The translations under genes were made by a program, and so were the position numbers. Positions 20,907-29,805 of a stretch of 64,000 nucleotides of DNA are shown piece after piece (position 1 is the first letter of the stretch; each line of letters opens with the position of its first letter). The stretch is from Chlamydiales bacterium (GTDB lineage Bacteria; Chlamydiota; Chlamydiia; Chlamydiales; JAJFMA01), in the NCBI GenBank assembly GCA_030679955.1, contig JAUXSF010000009.1, positions 1 through 64,000 on the forward strand, read 5' to 3'. The notes beneath the pieces are model-generated. The model was not told the origin of the DNA, made no database searches, and saw only the letters and a program-made list of their open reading frames with translations.

Positions 20907-21005
20907 TCGTCAATGCATCCGATATTAAGTGAAAATCATAACATAAAATGCCTACAACAGCAACAGGAAACGAAGCGAAAAGAATAGAGTAAGAATGGAC
21001 CAGAA

Positions 21006-21111
21006 ATGGACCTTATGGACCATATAGACCTTATGGACGATATGGACAATAATAGACACAAATGGACATTTTTTCCCGTCCATAAGGTCCATATAGTCCA
21101 TAAGGTCCATC
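21006..21111. repeat. Inverted repeat built of GGTCCATA units
   Basis: The arms at 21006-21038 (starting atggaccttatggacc) and 21078-21110 (starting gtccataaggtccata) match over 33 bases with about two mismatches and would form a long hairpin with a 39-base loop. It lies just downstream of the ispH stop. The same GGTCCATAA unit recurs at 2733-2770 beside the holB duplicate. It may act as a terminator or be a mobile small repeat; no T-run follows. Confidence 0.75.
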
Positions 21112-21118
21112 GCGTCCA

Positions 21119-22048
21119 TTAGATCTGAACGAGCACCTGCTTAGGCAGCTGGAAGAATACGTCTTCTACAGTGAAAACTACATCTTCTACGCTGGTAACA
21201 CCCAATTCTTCCAGACGACGAATGCACTGCTGCACCACTTCTTCTGGTGTGGAGGCGCCAGCAGTCAAGCCGATAGTCTTAACGTTCTCCATCCACTCGG
21301 ATCGAATCTCCTGCTCGTTATTGATCAGATGTGAGGGAACCCCGCGACGCTTCGCTACTTCCACCAAACGATTGGAGTTAGAGCTTTGTGGGTCCCCAAC
21401 GACCAAAACGAGGTCTGTTTCGTGTACTATTTCTCTTAAAGCCATCTGGCGGTTGGTCGTGGCATAACAGATACTAGAGCTGGGCAGTGTCTCAATTTGC
21501 GGATATTTCACCATTAATGCGTCGGTAATATCCTTAACATCATCGATGCTGAGCGTCGTTTGGGTAATGTAGAAGAGCTTTTGAGTGACAGGAAAGGTCA
21601 GTGCTTCTACATCTTTTACAGATTCGACGATTGTTGTGACATCAGGAGCTTCCCCTGCCGTGCCGACGATTTCCACGTGATTTTTGTGACCGATCAGAAT
21701 GATCTGATAGCCCATGTTTGCATAGCGCTTAACGGCAGAATGCACTCGAGTGACAAGCCCACAAGTTGCGTCAATTTCGATGAGATTGCGGCGCTTAGCA
21801 TGATCACGAACGGCGGGAGAAACACCATGGGCAGAATAGATAAGCCTTGCACCTTCAGGGACTTGATCCAAGTCTTCGATGAAGATAGCTCCTTTTTCCC
21901 TTAAACCATTTACAACGTGTTTGTTATGTACAATTTCGTGCTTAACATAGATTGGGGCTCCCCAGAGCTTTAGAGCCTTCTCAACAGTTTCTATGGCGCG
22001 ATCGACTCCTGCACAAAAACCTCTTGGCTTGGACAACAATAGCTTCAT
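21119..22048 (-). CDS. ispH: 4-hydroxy-3-methylbut-2-enyl diphosphate reductase
   Basis: Last enzyme of the MEP isoprenoid pathway, also called LytB. It reduces HMBPP to IPP and DMAPP at a 4Fe-4S cluster. The three cluster cysteines are visible in GFCAGV, DATCGLV and SSICYATTNRQ; HEIVHNKHV, SAHGVSP and TQTTLS are also family motifs. The open frame extends to 22102, but the ATG at 22046-22048 (MKLLLSKPRGFCAGV) has GGAGG six bases upstream and gives the standard N-terminus. 309 residues. Confidence 0.96.
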   Translation of the reverse strand: MKLLLSKPRGFCAGVDRAIETVEKALKLWGAPIYVKHEIVHNKHVVNGLREKGAIFIEDLDQVPEGARLIYSAHGVSPAVRDHAKRRNLIEIDATCGLVTRVHSAVKRYANMGYQIILIGHKNHVEIVGTAGEAPDVTTIVESVKDVEALTFPVTQKLFYITQTTLSIDDVKDITDALMVKYPQIETLPSSSICYATTNRQMALREIVHETDLVLVVGDPQSSNSNRLVEVAKRRGVPSHLINNEQEIRSEWMENVKTIGLTAGASTPEEVVQQCIRRLEELGVTSVEDVVFTVEDVFFQLPKQVLVQI

Positions 22049-22117
22049 GAGAACCTCCAATTTTTGCGCAACATAGTAATCATATACAGCAAAAATTGGC
22101 AAGGGTTGTTAAAAGGG

Positions 22118-22576
22118 CTACTGCTTAGCTTTGACTCGCGCTAGAAAACCCTCACAGGCGTCTTCTAGCATATCTAGAACGACATTGAACCCTGCATCAT
22201 TGCCATAGTAGGGATCTGGAACATCCTGATTGTGGTAAGTAGGGCTAAAGGCAGTGGCCAGGTGAATTTTGGCCTTCTGCTGAGGTGTCGGTGCCAGCTG
22301 ATATAACTCATAAAGAATGGTATGATCGACGGCTAAAATATAGTCGAAACGATCAAAATCTTCAGGTCGAATAACCCTGGCTCGGTCTGACAAAACAATA
22401 CCACGCTGCAAAGCAGCCGCTTGCATGCGTGCATCCGCCCTTTCGCCAACATGCCAATCGCCAATTCCAGCGCTTTCAACTACTAGACCGGGATCCATGC
22501 CGAGATGAGCCAATATACCCGCGCCAGCTGGAGAGCGGCAGATGTTTCCTAGACAAACGAATAAAACAGAGGTCAT
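22118..22576 (-). CDS. Low-molecular-weight protein tyrosine phosphatase
   Basis: 152 residues. The phosphate-binding loop CLGNICRS follows the first strand, and the general acid is in VPDPYYG. These define the LMW-PTP family, which removes phosphate from protein tyrosines. The start ATG overlaps the stop of the Pkn1-like gene by four bases (22573-22576), so the two are translationally coupled. A phosphatase paired with a kinase-like protein suggests they act on a shared target, which is inference. The alternative reading, an arsenate-reductase-type member, is less likely here. Confidence 0.93.
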   Translation of the reverse strand: MTSVLFVCLGNICRSPAGAGILAHLGMDPGLVVESAGIGDWHVGERADARMQAAALQRGIVLSDRARVIRPEDFDRFDYILAVDHTILYELYQLAPTPQQKAKIHLATAFSPTYHNQDVPDPYYGNDAGFNVVLDMLEDACEGFLARVKAKQ

Positions 22577-24444
22577 GGTGTCACCGGATCAACATCTGAA
22601 GCGCAACGGAAGCCATACGTGCTATTGACCGTACCGGGGTTATTGCGGTGACGGCGCGAGCAGCGTAGGTCTTCTTTCAGGCTCTTCCAGCAGCCACCAC
22701 GAAGCACGCGGTAGACGCCTTGTAGAGGCCCTTCGGGATTATCAGGTTCCTGCAACGCCTTCTCATAGTAGTTGTAATCATACCAGTCGTAACACCACTC
22801 GTAGACGTTACCCGCGATGTCATATAGGCCTAGAGCGTTGGCTGGATGAGAGGTCACGGGAGTTGTGTCAGCACTAAAGTAGTTGCAAAGTGACTTGTCG
22901 ATATTTTCGCCTGTTGGGAAAGGCCACTCGCCACCAGCACCGCTGGCAGCAATTTCCCATTCCGCTTCTGTCGGCAGCCTTTTGCCGACCCAGCGCGCAT
23001 AAGCCGCGGCGCCGTACCATGTAACACCCACAACGGGATGCTTGTGGTAGCCGGATTCGATACTTAACTTGCCTCCACTGCGCTTAAGGCGGGAATCGCG
23101 AAGGCGAATTAGGTCGCGGTGGTAACTATCTTTTTCCCCACCCATAGCGGTGAGGAAGCGAACAAACTGCTCGTTGGTCACTGGATGTGCATCCACAGCA
23201 TAGCTGCGCAAGGTAATGCGATGACGAGGCGTTTCATCTCTCTTGCCATCGTTGCTTCCTCTCCAGTAAGTACCAGATGGAATCACAACCATTTCTGTTG
23301 GTATGGGGTCTACTTCAGAGTAAGTTTTGGCAGCTGGCTGGTAAACCTTAACTGTCGTATCAACTTGAAAGGCTTTTTCAGGATGAAGGTCTACCTCTGG
23401 ACGCTCAATACGCGGCCCGGTAGCTCGTAAGCCCGGCTGTAGAGCATCCGTTGCTTTGGCGGTTGTGTCGCTTTGGAAATGTGTCGTATCAGCCGTGCGT
23501 GGTGCAGGTTGCGCCGCTTGTGTCGTCGCTTGAACAGCTTTAACAGCAGTCACCAAACTAGTAGCACGTCGCTGTGGATCAGGCTGCAAGCACGTTTTGA
23601 TTAGGCCGTCCCAATTCCAACGGTAGTCAGGTACGCGCTCGGAAGGCATCGCAAAGGCACCTTCAGGAAGCTCCCCGACGATAATGGCATAAGCTAAAAC
23701 ACCAAAGGCATAGACATCGACGGCGGAAGAAATATTGGTCTCGGCCCTGCGTTGTTCTGGAGCTTGGTAAGTCAACGTTTCTAAGACGGAAGAGTGCCAT
23801 GTCGTGTCGATTGACGCCGCATCATGCCCCAATAAGGCTGAATCAGCTTCAGCCTGAGCCACCGCGGTCAACACATCGCCATACATGCGCGTGAGGTACT
23901 GCAAAGAACCTACGACGGCAGAAATGCCAAAATCGCTAACAAAAACTTCCGGTTGCGAGGAGCTTTCGCGTACAAGGACATCGTCCAACTTAAAGCCACG
24001 GTGGATAACTCCTGCACCGTGAGCGTAGTCGAAAGCATTCGCTAACTGCAGCAATATTTGGTACAGGTTAGCCTCGTCGAGGCGCTTGCCGATGTTGCTG
24101 AGGTACTGTTCCAGATTGGTCGAAACTAGATGCTCATCTACGATGGCGTCCGTCACCAAGAAATAAAGTCCATCGGCGAAAGAAACATTGTGAATCTTGA
24201 CGATATGAGGATGCTCAAGCTGTGCTAAAGCGCCCACATGAGCCTCAAAACGTTCAATAAACCCAGTCTGATCAGACAAAGATGGTGCAAAGCACTTGAT
24301 AACAAAGGTGCGTTTCAAAAAGCGATGTTCGACTAAATAGGTATCACCCAATATACAGCCACCCAGGTGACGTAGCACGCGGTAATCGCCAATGATGGTG
24401 CCTTCAGCCGCACCGGCAAGCTTTTGTTCCGCTTCTGCCCTCAT
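22573..24444 (-). CDS. pkn1: Pkn1-like protein: kinase-like domain plus FGE/SUMF1-like domain
   Basis: 623 residues with two modules. Residues 18-280 have a Ser/Thr kinase fold: Gly-rich start HLGGCILGDTYLVE, Lys in FVIKCF, and the Mg site in VSDFGIS. The catalytic loop reads VIHRGFKLDDVLV, so the HRD aspartate is Gly; the usual Asn is Asp. This predicts weak or no phosphotransfer. Residues about 380-620 match the formylglycine-generating-enzyme-like fold (MVVIPSGTYWRGS, RLPTEAEWE, GNVYEWCYDW, RVLRGGCW, YGFRCA). Chlamydia Pkn1 has the same architecture. Between the domains lies a Thr- and Pro-rich linker. The gene starts one base after the stop of the upstream exported protein and overlaps the phosphatase. 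Confidence 0.88.
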   Translation of the reverse strand: MRAEAEQKLAGAAEGTIIGDYRVLRHLGGCILGDTYLVEHRFLKRTFVIKCFAPSLSDQTGFIERFEAHVGALAQLEHPHIVKIHNVSFADGLYFLVTDAIVDEHLVSTNLEQYLSNIGKRLDEANLYQILLQLANAFDYAHGAGVIHRGFKLDDVLVRESSSQPEVFVSDFGISAVVGSLQYLTRMYGDVLTAVAQAEADSALLGHDAASIDTTWHSSVLETLTYQAPEQRRAETNISSAVDVYAFGVLAYAIIVGELPEGAFAMPSERVPDYRWNWDGLIKTCLQPDPQRRATSLVTAVKAVQATTQAAQPAPRTADTTHFQSDTTAKATDALQPGLRATGPRIERPEVDLHPEKAFQVDTTVKVYQPAAKTYSEVDPIPTEMVVIPSGTYWRGSNDGKRDETPRHRITLRSYAVDAHPVTNEQFVRFLTAMGGEKDSYHRDLIRLRDSRLKRSGGKLSIESGYHKHPVVGVTWYGAAAYARWVGKRLPTEAEWEIAASGAGGEWPFPTGENIDKSLCNYFSADTTPVTSHPANALGLYDIAGNVYEWCYDWYDYNYYEKALQEPDNPEGPLQGVYRVLRGGCWKSLKEDLRCSRRHRNNPGTVNSTYGFRCASDVDPVTP

Positions 24445-24445
24445 A

Positions 24446-25336
24446 TTACACGCCCCCTTGGCTGTCTATTAGCTGTTGTGCATGCGTTAACGCACGACTT
24501 TGTTTGTACCAAGAGCGCGCGCTATTAACGAACGCCTGTGTAATTTCACGCTGCCCGGTTGAGATGCCCGCCTGCACAAAAAAAAGAATATCCTCACGAG
24601 GAATGATGATATTTCCCTGTACAATATTGTTCAAGCAAAGCAGCACCGCAGCCGGCTTTTCTTCGTCGCTGGAAAAAGCGAGCATCATTTTATATAGGCT
24701 CGCGTCATTAGGATAACGTCCTAAGGCAAATTCTAAATTCCCCTTAATTTGAGTGCGAAAGACCTCTCTTTCCCCGGGAACCCGACCACGTTGCCAAAGC
24801 TTGTGATTCATCAAAGCCTTAGTTTTATAGGCGAGAAAATGCTCCGGATAACGCTGATAGGAATCATAGAAAATTTTGAAGAACTGGTCATAGTGTTGCA
24901 AGTTAGCTTTCGCAGCAGCTACTAGGAAGCCTAACAAATAGTAATCACCTTTTTGCGAGACGATCGAACCGTAATTCTCAATAATTGTTTTGGCAGCACG
25001 ATGAGCCGCGGGCCCCTGATGCGTAAGATATAAATTTAGCGCCTCGTCGTATAAACGTTGCTCATCCGCAGAAACAGTAGGCGCTTTTTGGTGCGGTGCG
25101 GTTTGTAAGGAGTCTAGGAACATCGAGAAAGCGCTTTCATCTTCTTGATCGCGAACGTAAGCGATCGCGAGCTGTAACTGTAGCTGTGACTTTTCTGTAG
25201 AGGGTGTTTTTGGCAACAAATAGTGTGCTAATGCGATTGCTCCTTTGACCTCTCCGCTGGACAGCTTATCAGAAACTGACTCTTCAGCATGGAGCGCGCT
25301 GAAACAAAAAATGCATAACAGAAAACGTAGCAGCAT
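24446..25336 (-). CDS. Exported helical (TPR-like) protein of unknown function
   Basis: 296 residues starting MLLRFLLCIFCFSALHAEES, a clear signal peptide with cleavage near Ala17. The remainder is helical with TPR-like periodicity (AIAYVRDQEDESAFSMFLDSL; YYLLGFLVAAAKANLQHYDQFFKIF) but no confident family match. A longer open frame reaches 25789, but the ATG at 25334-25336 has GGCGGAG five bases upstream and starts the signal peptide. The stop codon is one base from the Pkn1-like ATG, so it shares that operon. A periplasmic partner for the kinase-like protein is possible but unproven. Confidence 0.72.
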   Translation of the reverse strand: MLLRFLLCIFCFSALHAEESVSDKLSSGEVKGAIALAHYLLPKTPSTEKSQLQLQLAIAYVRDQEDESAFSMFLDSLQTAPHQKAPTVSADEQRLYDEALNLYLTHQGPAAHRAAKTIIENYGSIVSQKGDYYLLGFLVAAAKANLQHYDQFFKIFYDSYQRYPEHFLAYKTKALMNHKLWQRGRVPGEREVFRTQIKGNLEFALGRYPNDASLYKMMLAFSSDEEKPAAVLLCLNNIVQGNIIIPREDILFFVQAGISTGQREITQAFVNSARSWYKQSRALTHAQQLIDSQGGV

Positions 25337-25471
25337 GATTCTCCGCCTTAAAACGTCACATGCTAGCTGAAAGCCAAAAAAATAACCATATTTAGGGTGC
25401 CTTTCATTTAAATGCGCACTCTGATAACGTCTCACCTTATTTTTTATCTTAACATTGGGTCTTTGTAGGTT

Positions 25472-27958
25472 ATGGATAGACGCACCTTGGTCTTTTTCGT
25501 GTCGCTGACACTCACGCTGTTCGTAGTGAACCTTTTCTTTGTTCAAAACGAAGAGGAACGCCGCCGAGTATGGCTCGAGCAGCATAAAGTTAAGCAAGAG
25601 CAGCAAACAAAAGAGCTCACTAGATCGATAGCAAAACGCACCAAAAGCGTTGACGATCTGCCTGTAGTCGATGTCTATGCCGACAAGCAAGGCCAAGAAC
25701 TGCTGACAGTTGGTACAGAATCCGAAGGCAATGTTCTGGTAGTAGCTTGGAGTGATCAACTTCCTAAAACAATCTATGTACGCAAGCATGGCACAACCGG
25801 CGACCTAAAGGCTGTAGAGCTTGCAAACGCTGGAAAGCAGGGCTATCCTGTCATCTACAAGGCTAAAGGTACGAAAGATCTAACGGCAGCACAACTGCCG
25901 CACATTGGCACGTTCGAAGTTCAGGTTGTCTCTTTCAACGATAATCGAGTGAATATCTCGCTTGGTGAATTTCGTGATGGCGACCTGTTTATCCCAGCTG
26001 CTGATCTATCGGTGACCGACGAACAAAAAGAAAGCCTGTTGCCGCACAATAACGCGCTGGCCTTGTACAAGACACCAAAAGGATATCTGCCTTTAGGTAT
26101 CTATCATGCCGATGAGCACACATTCAGCCCACTCTCTGACTTTACGACATTAGGAAAACTTGAAATCGTTGAAGAAGAGAAGAAGGTCTCTACGTCACAA
26201 ACAAGCGATGCTAAATACTATGTGCTAGAGAACGACTATCAGCAGCTTGTATTTTCCAGCATCGGCGGCTCCTTAGTAGAGATCAACTTCCCGTTCCCCT
26301 CAGATGTCAATAAAAAGACATTAGTCCTTCAGACTGAAGTAGACCGCCAGATGGTTGAGGAACAGCCACAAGATGCTTTGTTCCCCGCTCATCCCTATTT
26401 CCTACCCTCCGCGACAGGTAAAGGACCCTATGGCGATATGAAAAAAGGCGAAGAGGGAGGTTATTACCCCTTGCTACGCCGCGACCTAATCTCTCGTAAG
26501 GGAGAAGTTCGCATCAACCCTCATTACTACGCGCTTAACATCGTATCCGAATACCCTGAAGTTGCAGAACGCGAATATGAGGTCACCTATTTCGATAGCC
26601 ATCAGATCGTTTTCGAATCCACTATTGGTCGTCGCAAGATTAAGCGTACCTATACTGTTAACCCAGATCTGGCGCCTTATACTCTCGACCTGACGATTGA
26701 ACTAGAAGGCGATGCACGCGGCCTATGGCTAACTTCTGGTATCCCAGAAGTTGAGATGATCAGCGGCGCACCTGCGCCCGCCATCAAATATCGCGTAACA
26801 AAGAGCGGTAAGGGTGAAGTCATCAATATCGATCCTCCTAAAGACACCATTACATATAGTGCCTTCTCTCCTGACTGGGTATCCAACGGCAATGGCTTCT
26901 TTGGCATTATCGTAAACCCTCTAACTGACATTGAGCCAGGTCTCAAGTCGATGAAGGTCTCCAATCGGACAGTGCCGTCCAGGATCACACTATTAGATGT
27001 TGATCAAGATGGCGATAAGGAGAAAGATCTCCCTGGTTACAACGTACTCGTGCCATTGAAGAATTCCGGCGGCGTCATGAAGTTCCGCGTTTACGCTGGA
27101 CCTTATGCTAGCTCGGCGTTGGACGCTGTGGATCAAGCCTACTCCGATCCAGCCACCGGGTATAATCCCGATTACTCAGCAGCTATTAGCTTCCATGGCT
27201 GGTTTAGCTTTATTTCAGAGCCCTTTGCTAAGCTACTTTTTATCGTGATGAGAGGATTCCACACTTTGACAGGATCCTGGGCTATCTCCATTATCCTGCT
27301 AACAGTAGTGCTAAGGCTCATGCTGTTCCCGCTGAACCAATGGTCGATGAAATCTATGTCCAAGATGCAAGAACTTGGACCGGAAATTCATGCACTAAAT
27401 GAAAAGTATAAGAAAGATCCTAAAAAGCTACAGCTTGAAACCATGGCTCTGTACCGCGAAAAGGGTGTGAATCCCATTTCCGGCTGCTTCCCCATGCTGA
27501 TTCAGCTGCCCTTCCTGATTGCTATGTTTGACCTTCTAAGGTCAACCTTCGAGCTTCGTGGCGCGAGCTTTATTCCAGGATGGATAGACAACCTAACGAG
27601 CCCTGACGTGCTCTTTAGCTGGACAACACCAATTCCACTGATCGGTAACCAGTTCCACTTGCTGCCACTGATCTTGGGTCTCTGCATGTTCATGCAGCAG
27701 CGACTGATGTCCCCAGCTCCAGCTGATCCATCAGATATGACTGATCAGCAGCGTCAAGCGCGCGCTATGGGAACCTTGATGGCTCCGATGTTCACCATCT
27801 TGTTCTACAACTTCCCTTCGGGACTAAACCTATACTGGTTATCCTCGACGCTATTGGGAATGGCTCAACAGTGGTGGACCATGAAAAACAGGAAACCAGC
27901 TGCCAAAATCATACTCCCCACAAAAGCAGTTCCTGCTAAGAAGGGAGCGAAGAAGTAG
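25472..27958 (+). CDS. yidC: Membrane protein insertase YidC
   Basis: 828 residues. An N-terminal signal anchor (LVFFVSLTLTLFVVNLFFV) is followed by a coiled-coil-prone linker and a large periplasmic beta domain (about 60-560), longer than in E. coli, as is usual in chlamydiae. The conserved Oxa1 core at about 590-800 has the groove Arg in VVLRLMLFPLNQWSMKSM, the loop LNEKYKKDPKKLQ, and GCFPMLIQLPFLIAMF. The C-terminus is Lys-rich. It inserts and folds inner-membrane proteins. It is divergent from the exported helical-protein gene and abuts the downstream glyoxalase gene. In Chlamydia the gene neighbours lgt; here MORN genes lie between. Confidence 0.95.
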   Translation: MDRRTLVFFVSLTLTLFVVNLFFVQNEEERRRVWLEQHKVKQEQQTKELTRSIAKRTKSVDDLPVVDVYADKQGQELLTVGTESEGNVLVVAWSDQLPKTIYVRKHGTTGDLKAVELANAGKQGYPVIYKAKGTKDLTAAQLPHIGTFEVQVVSFNDNRVNISLGEFRDGDLFIPAADLSVTDEQKESLLPHNNALALYKTPKGYLPLGIYHADEHTFSPLSDFTTLGKLEIVEEEKKVSTSQTSDAKYYVLENDYQQLVFSSIGGSLVEINFPFPSDVNKKTLVLQTEVDRQMVEEQPQDALFPAHPYFLPSATGKGPYGDMKKGEEGGYYPLLRRDLISRKGEVRINPHYYALNIVSEYPEVAEREYEVTYFDSHQIVFESTIGRRKIKRTYTVNPDLAPYTLDLTIELEGDARGLWLTSGIPEVEMISGAPAPAIKYRVTKSGKGEVINIDPPKDTITYSAFSPDWVSNGNGFFGIIVNPLTDIEPGLKSMKVSNRTVPSRITLLDVDQDGDKEKDLPGYNVLVPLKNSGGVMKFRVYAGPYASSALDAVDQAYSDPATGYNPDYSAAISFHGWFSFISEPFAKLLFIVMRGFHTLTGSWAISIILLTVVLRLMLFPLNQWSMKSMSKMQELGPEIHALNEKYKKDPKKLQLETMALYREKGVNPISGCFPMLIQLPFLIAMFDLLRSTFELRGASFIPGWIDNLTSPDVLFSWTTPIPLIGNQFHLLPLILGLCMFMQQRLMSPAPADPSDMTDQQRQARAMGTLMAPMFTILFYNFPSGLNLYWLSSTLLGMAQQWWTMKNRKPAAKIILPTKAVPAKKGAKK

Positions 27959-28768
27959 ATGAAAGCGCTACTGTCTTGCATAGCATTGTTGGCCTTCTCT
28001 TATTGCCACGCTGTTCATGTTAAGGTAGTAGCGCTTCCCGTTCTCGCAGACAACTATGCTTATGTTATCCAATACGATGGCAAAGCAGTTGTCGTGGATC
28101 CTGGCGAGGCTGGCCCCGTAGGCTACTACCTTCAGCAAGAAAAACTCAAGCTCACCTACATCCTCAATACACATCATCATAGCGACCATGTCGATGGAAA
28201 TGCAGACCTAAAGCAATGGTCTGGATGCAAAGTGCTAGGACCGGCGGATTGGAGAATCCCCTGCCTCGATAGCCCCGTCCGTGAAGATTGTGATCTGGAC
28301 TTAGACGGCCTGGTAGTTAAAGTTCTCTTCGTCCCAGGTCATACTGCTACTCATGTTGCCTTCTACCTGCCTGAACAAGGAGCCGTTTTCACAGGCGATG
28401 TCCTTTTTAGCGCTGGTTGCGGACGCATTTTCGAAGGCACCACAGAACAAATGATCGAATCGTTAGACAAACTCGCTGCCCTTCCGGATAGTACTCACGT
28501 ATATTTCGGACATGAATACACTCAAAAGAACATCCAATGGGCTGCTGATACCGAGCCAAGAAATGAAGCCATTGCCATAAGGCTAGCAGAGGTAAAACAG
28601 CTCCGTCGTCAGAATCTCCCCACCACCCCAAGTTCAATCGGATTAGAGAAGGAAACAAATCCCTTCCTACGCCTTCGCAATCCTGCCTTTAAAAGAATGG
28701 TGCAATGCCAAGGTAGCCCCACAGAGGTCTTCGAACGTGTTATCGCATTGAAATGCAAAGCACGTTAG
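27959..28768 (+). CDS. gloB: Glyoxalase II-like metallo-hydrolase with signal peptide
   Basis: 269 residues, metallo-beta-lactamase fold. The metal ligands are THHHSDHVDGN, GHTATH, FTGDVLFSAGCGR and FGHEYTQKN, the set of hydroxyacylglutathione hydrolase, which splits S-lactoylglutathione. The first 18 residues (MKALLSCIALLAFSYCHA) look like a signal peptide, so it may act in the periplasm; most relatives are cytosolic. The ATG directly follows the yidC stop TAG with no gap, implying coupling. The C-terminal substrate domain is short but retains NPFLR. Substrate identity is inferred from the motif set. Confidence 0.88.
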   Translation: MKALLSCIALLAFSYCHAVHVKVVALPVLADNYAYVIQYDGKAVVVDPGEAGPVGYYLQQEKLKLTYILNTHHHSDHVDGNADLKQWSGCKVLGPADWRIPCLDSPVREDCDLDLDGLVVKVLFVPGHTATHVAFYLPEQGAVFTGDVLFSAGCGRIFEGTTEQMIESLDKLAALPDSTHVYFGHEYTQKNIQWAADTEPRNEAIAIRLAEVKQLRRQNLPTTPSSIGLEKETNPFLRLRNPAFKRMVQCQGSPTEVFERVIALKCKAR

Positions 28769-28814
28769 GAAATGGACTTAGCAGGATAAGAAAGCATGCT
28801 GCTTTGCAGCATTA

Positions 28815-28899
28815 GCTCAAAAAATATTGTTCAAACCACTATCGAATAGGTGTCATGATATGCAAGCATATGATGTCTAATTAGTGCGATGCTTTTTTT
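28815..28899 (+). ncRNA. Copy 1 of an ~85-nt structured dispersed element
   Basis: From ctcaaaaaatattgttcaaa to a gatgc-T7 end, this intergenic stretch matches the minus strand at 48273-48358 at roughly 85% by eye. Centrally, gtcatgatatgc and gcatatgatgtc form a 12-bp stem (10 pairs) with a two-base loop, and pairing is kept in the other copy despite changes. The T-run end resembles an RNA 3' end, so a small RNA is possible; a non-transcribed repeat is equally possible. Confidence 0.4.
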
Positions 28900-28951
28900 A
28901 TAATTAGGTTGATGCATATGGCCTGCCTATCCTTTAAAGTTCATCTCAAAA

Positions 28952-29782
28952 CTAATCAGAGTCTGATGATGAGCTTGAGCTCGGATAAAGACTTGGTGGT
29001 AAAAAGTTTGGAGACGAGGGTGGTGTTTGGCTGTAGACCCAAGGTTTTTCCCAAGTATCAGCCTCGTTATGACTTGTGTCTATCCAATGGTAGGTGCCGA
29101 TTCCGACTGGCTCTCCATATTTCCATTCACCAGTAAACTTTGTTAACCCCTTCGTTTCATCTACAAAGGTGCATACAACTTTCCCGTGTAACGTCCACTT
29201 CTTAGAATTTGGGGGACAATCATAGGATCCTTTATACTTCACAAAACCATCACAGAAGGTTCCTTTCGACCTCTCAGTGTTATTGAGCCAAGTCCCCTCA
29301 AACCATGTACCATCGTTGTAAGTTTGACGGCCCTTCATTTTAATGCCTTTGAAAAAGCTCCCATTGTAGCTACCTGTCGAATCTTCTAGGATTCCCTCTT
29401 CTAACACATCATCACTCCACCTACCACTCAGAACAGAGCCATCAGATGAAATAAAAGTACCCTTCCCATGACGTAGGTTATTTCCAATCTCTCCAATATA
29501 GGTGCCACCAGGCAATTTACGTGACTCTATCTTGCTACCCACCCGATTTGTCTGAATAATCGGCATCATCAGATTAAACATTGCGTTGCACTGTAGCTGT
29601 AGGGCTAAAAAATCTTGTCGGAGTTGAGCATTCTGATCTTTTAGATTTTGCATCTCTGTCAAAACGGTGTTTAGCTTTGCCTCTACGCCATTAACGGATA
29701 GCCCTTGTTCGTTTTCTCTTGCCGCGGCACCGTCAATAATACGATTAGCATCTCGGCCATTTAGTACAGCATCCAAGTCCAT
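28952..29782 (-). CDS. MORN-repeat protein, paralogue 1
   Basis: 276 residues. An N-terminal coiled coil (about 33-70, LNTVLTEMQNLKDQNAQLRQ) leads to an AMFNLMM motif shared by the cluster, then about six MORN-type repeats (GTYIGEIGNNLRHGKGTF; GTWFEGTWL; GTFCDGFVKYKGSY). The tail is Pro- and Ser-rich, ending SSSSSSDSD. No signal peptide. It is the last of four same-strand paralogues between gloB and lgt. Function unknown; MORN repeats bind lipids or proteins, and coiled coil plus repeats fits a secreted scaffold, which is inference. Confidence 0.8.
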   Translation of the reverse strand: MDLDAVLNGRDANRIIDGAAARENEQGLSVNGVEAKLNTVLTEMQNLKDQNAQLRQDFLALQLQCNAMFNLMMPIIQTNRVGSKIESRKLPGGTYIGEIGNNLRHGKGTFISSDGSVLSGRWSDDVLEEGILEDSTGSYNGSFFKGIKMKGRQTYNDGTWFEGTWLNNTERSKGTFCDGFVKYKGSYDCPPNSKKWTLHGKVVCTFVDETKGLTKFTGEWKYGEPVGIGTYHWIDTSHNEADTWEKPWVYSQTPPSSPNFLPPSLYPSSSSSSDSD

Positions 29783-29805
29783 TTGAATCCCCCTTTATTC
29801 ATAAA

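Noticed and set aside
25337-25789. 150-residue N-terminal extension of the exported helical protein
   Set aside because: It runs into the yidC coding region and precedes a well-formed signal peptide with its own ribosome site.
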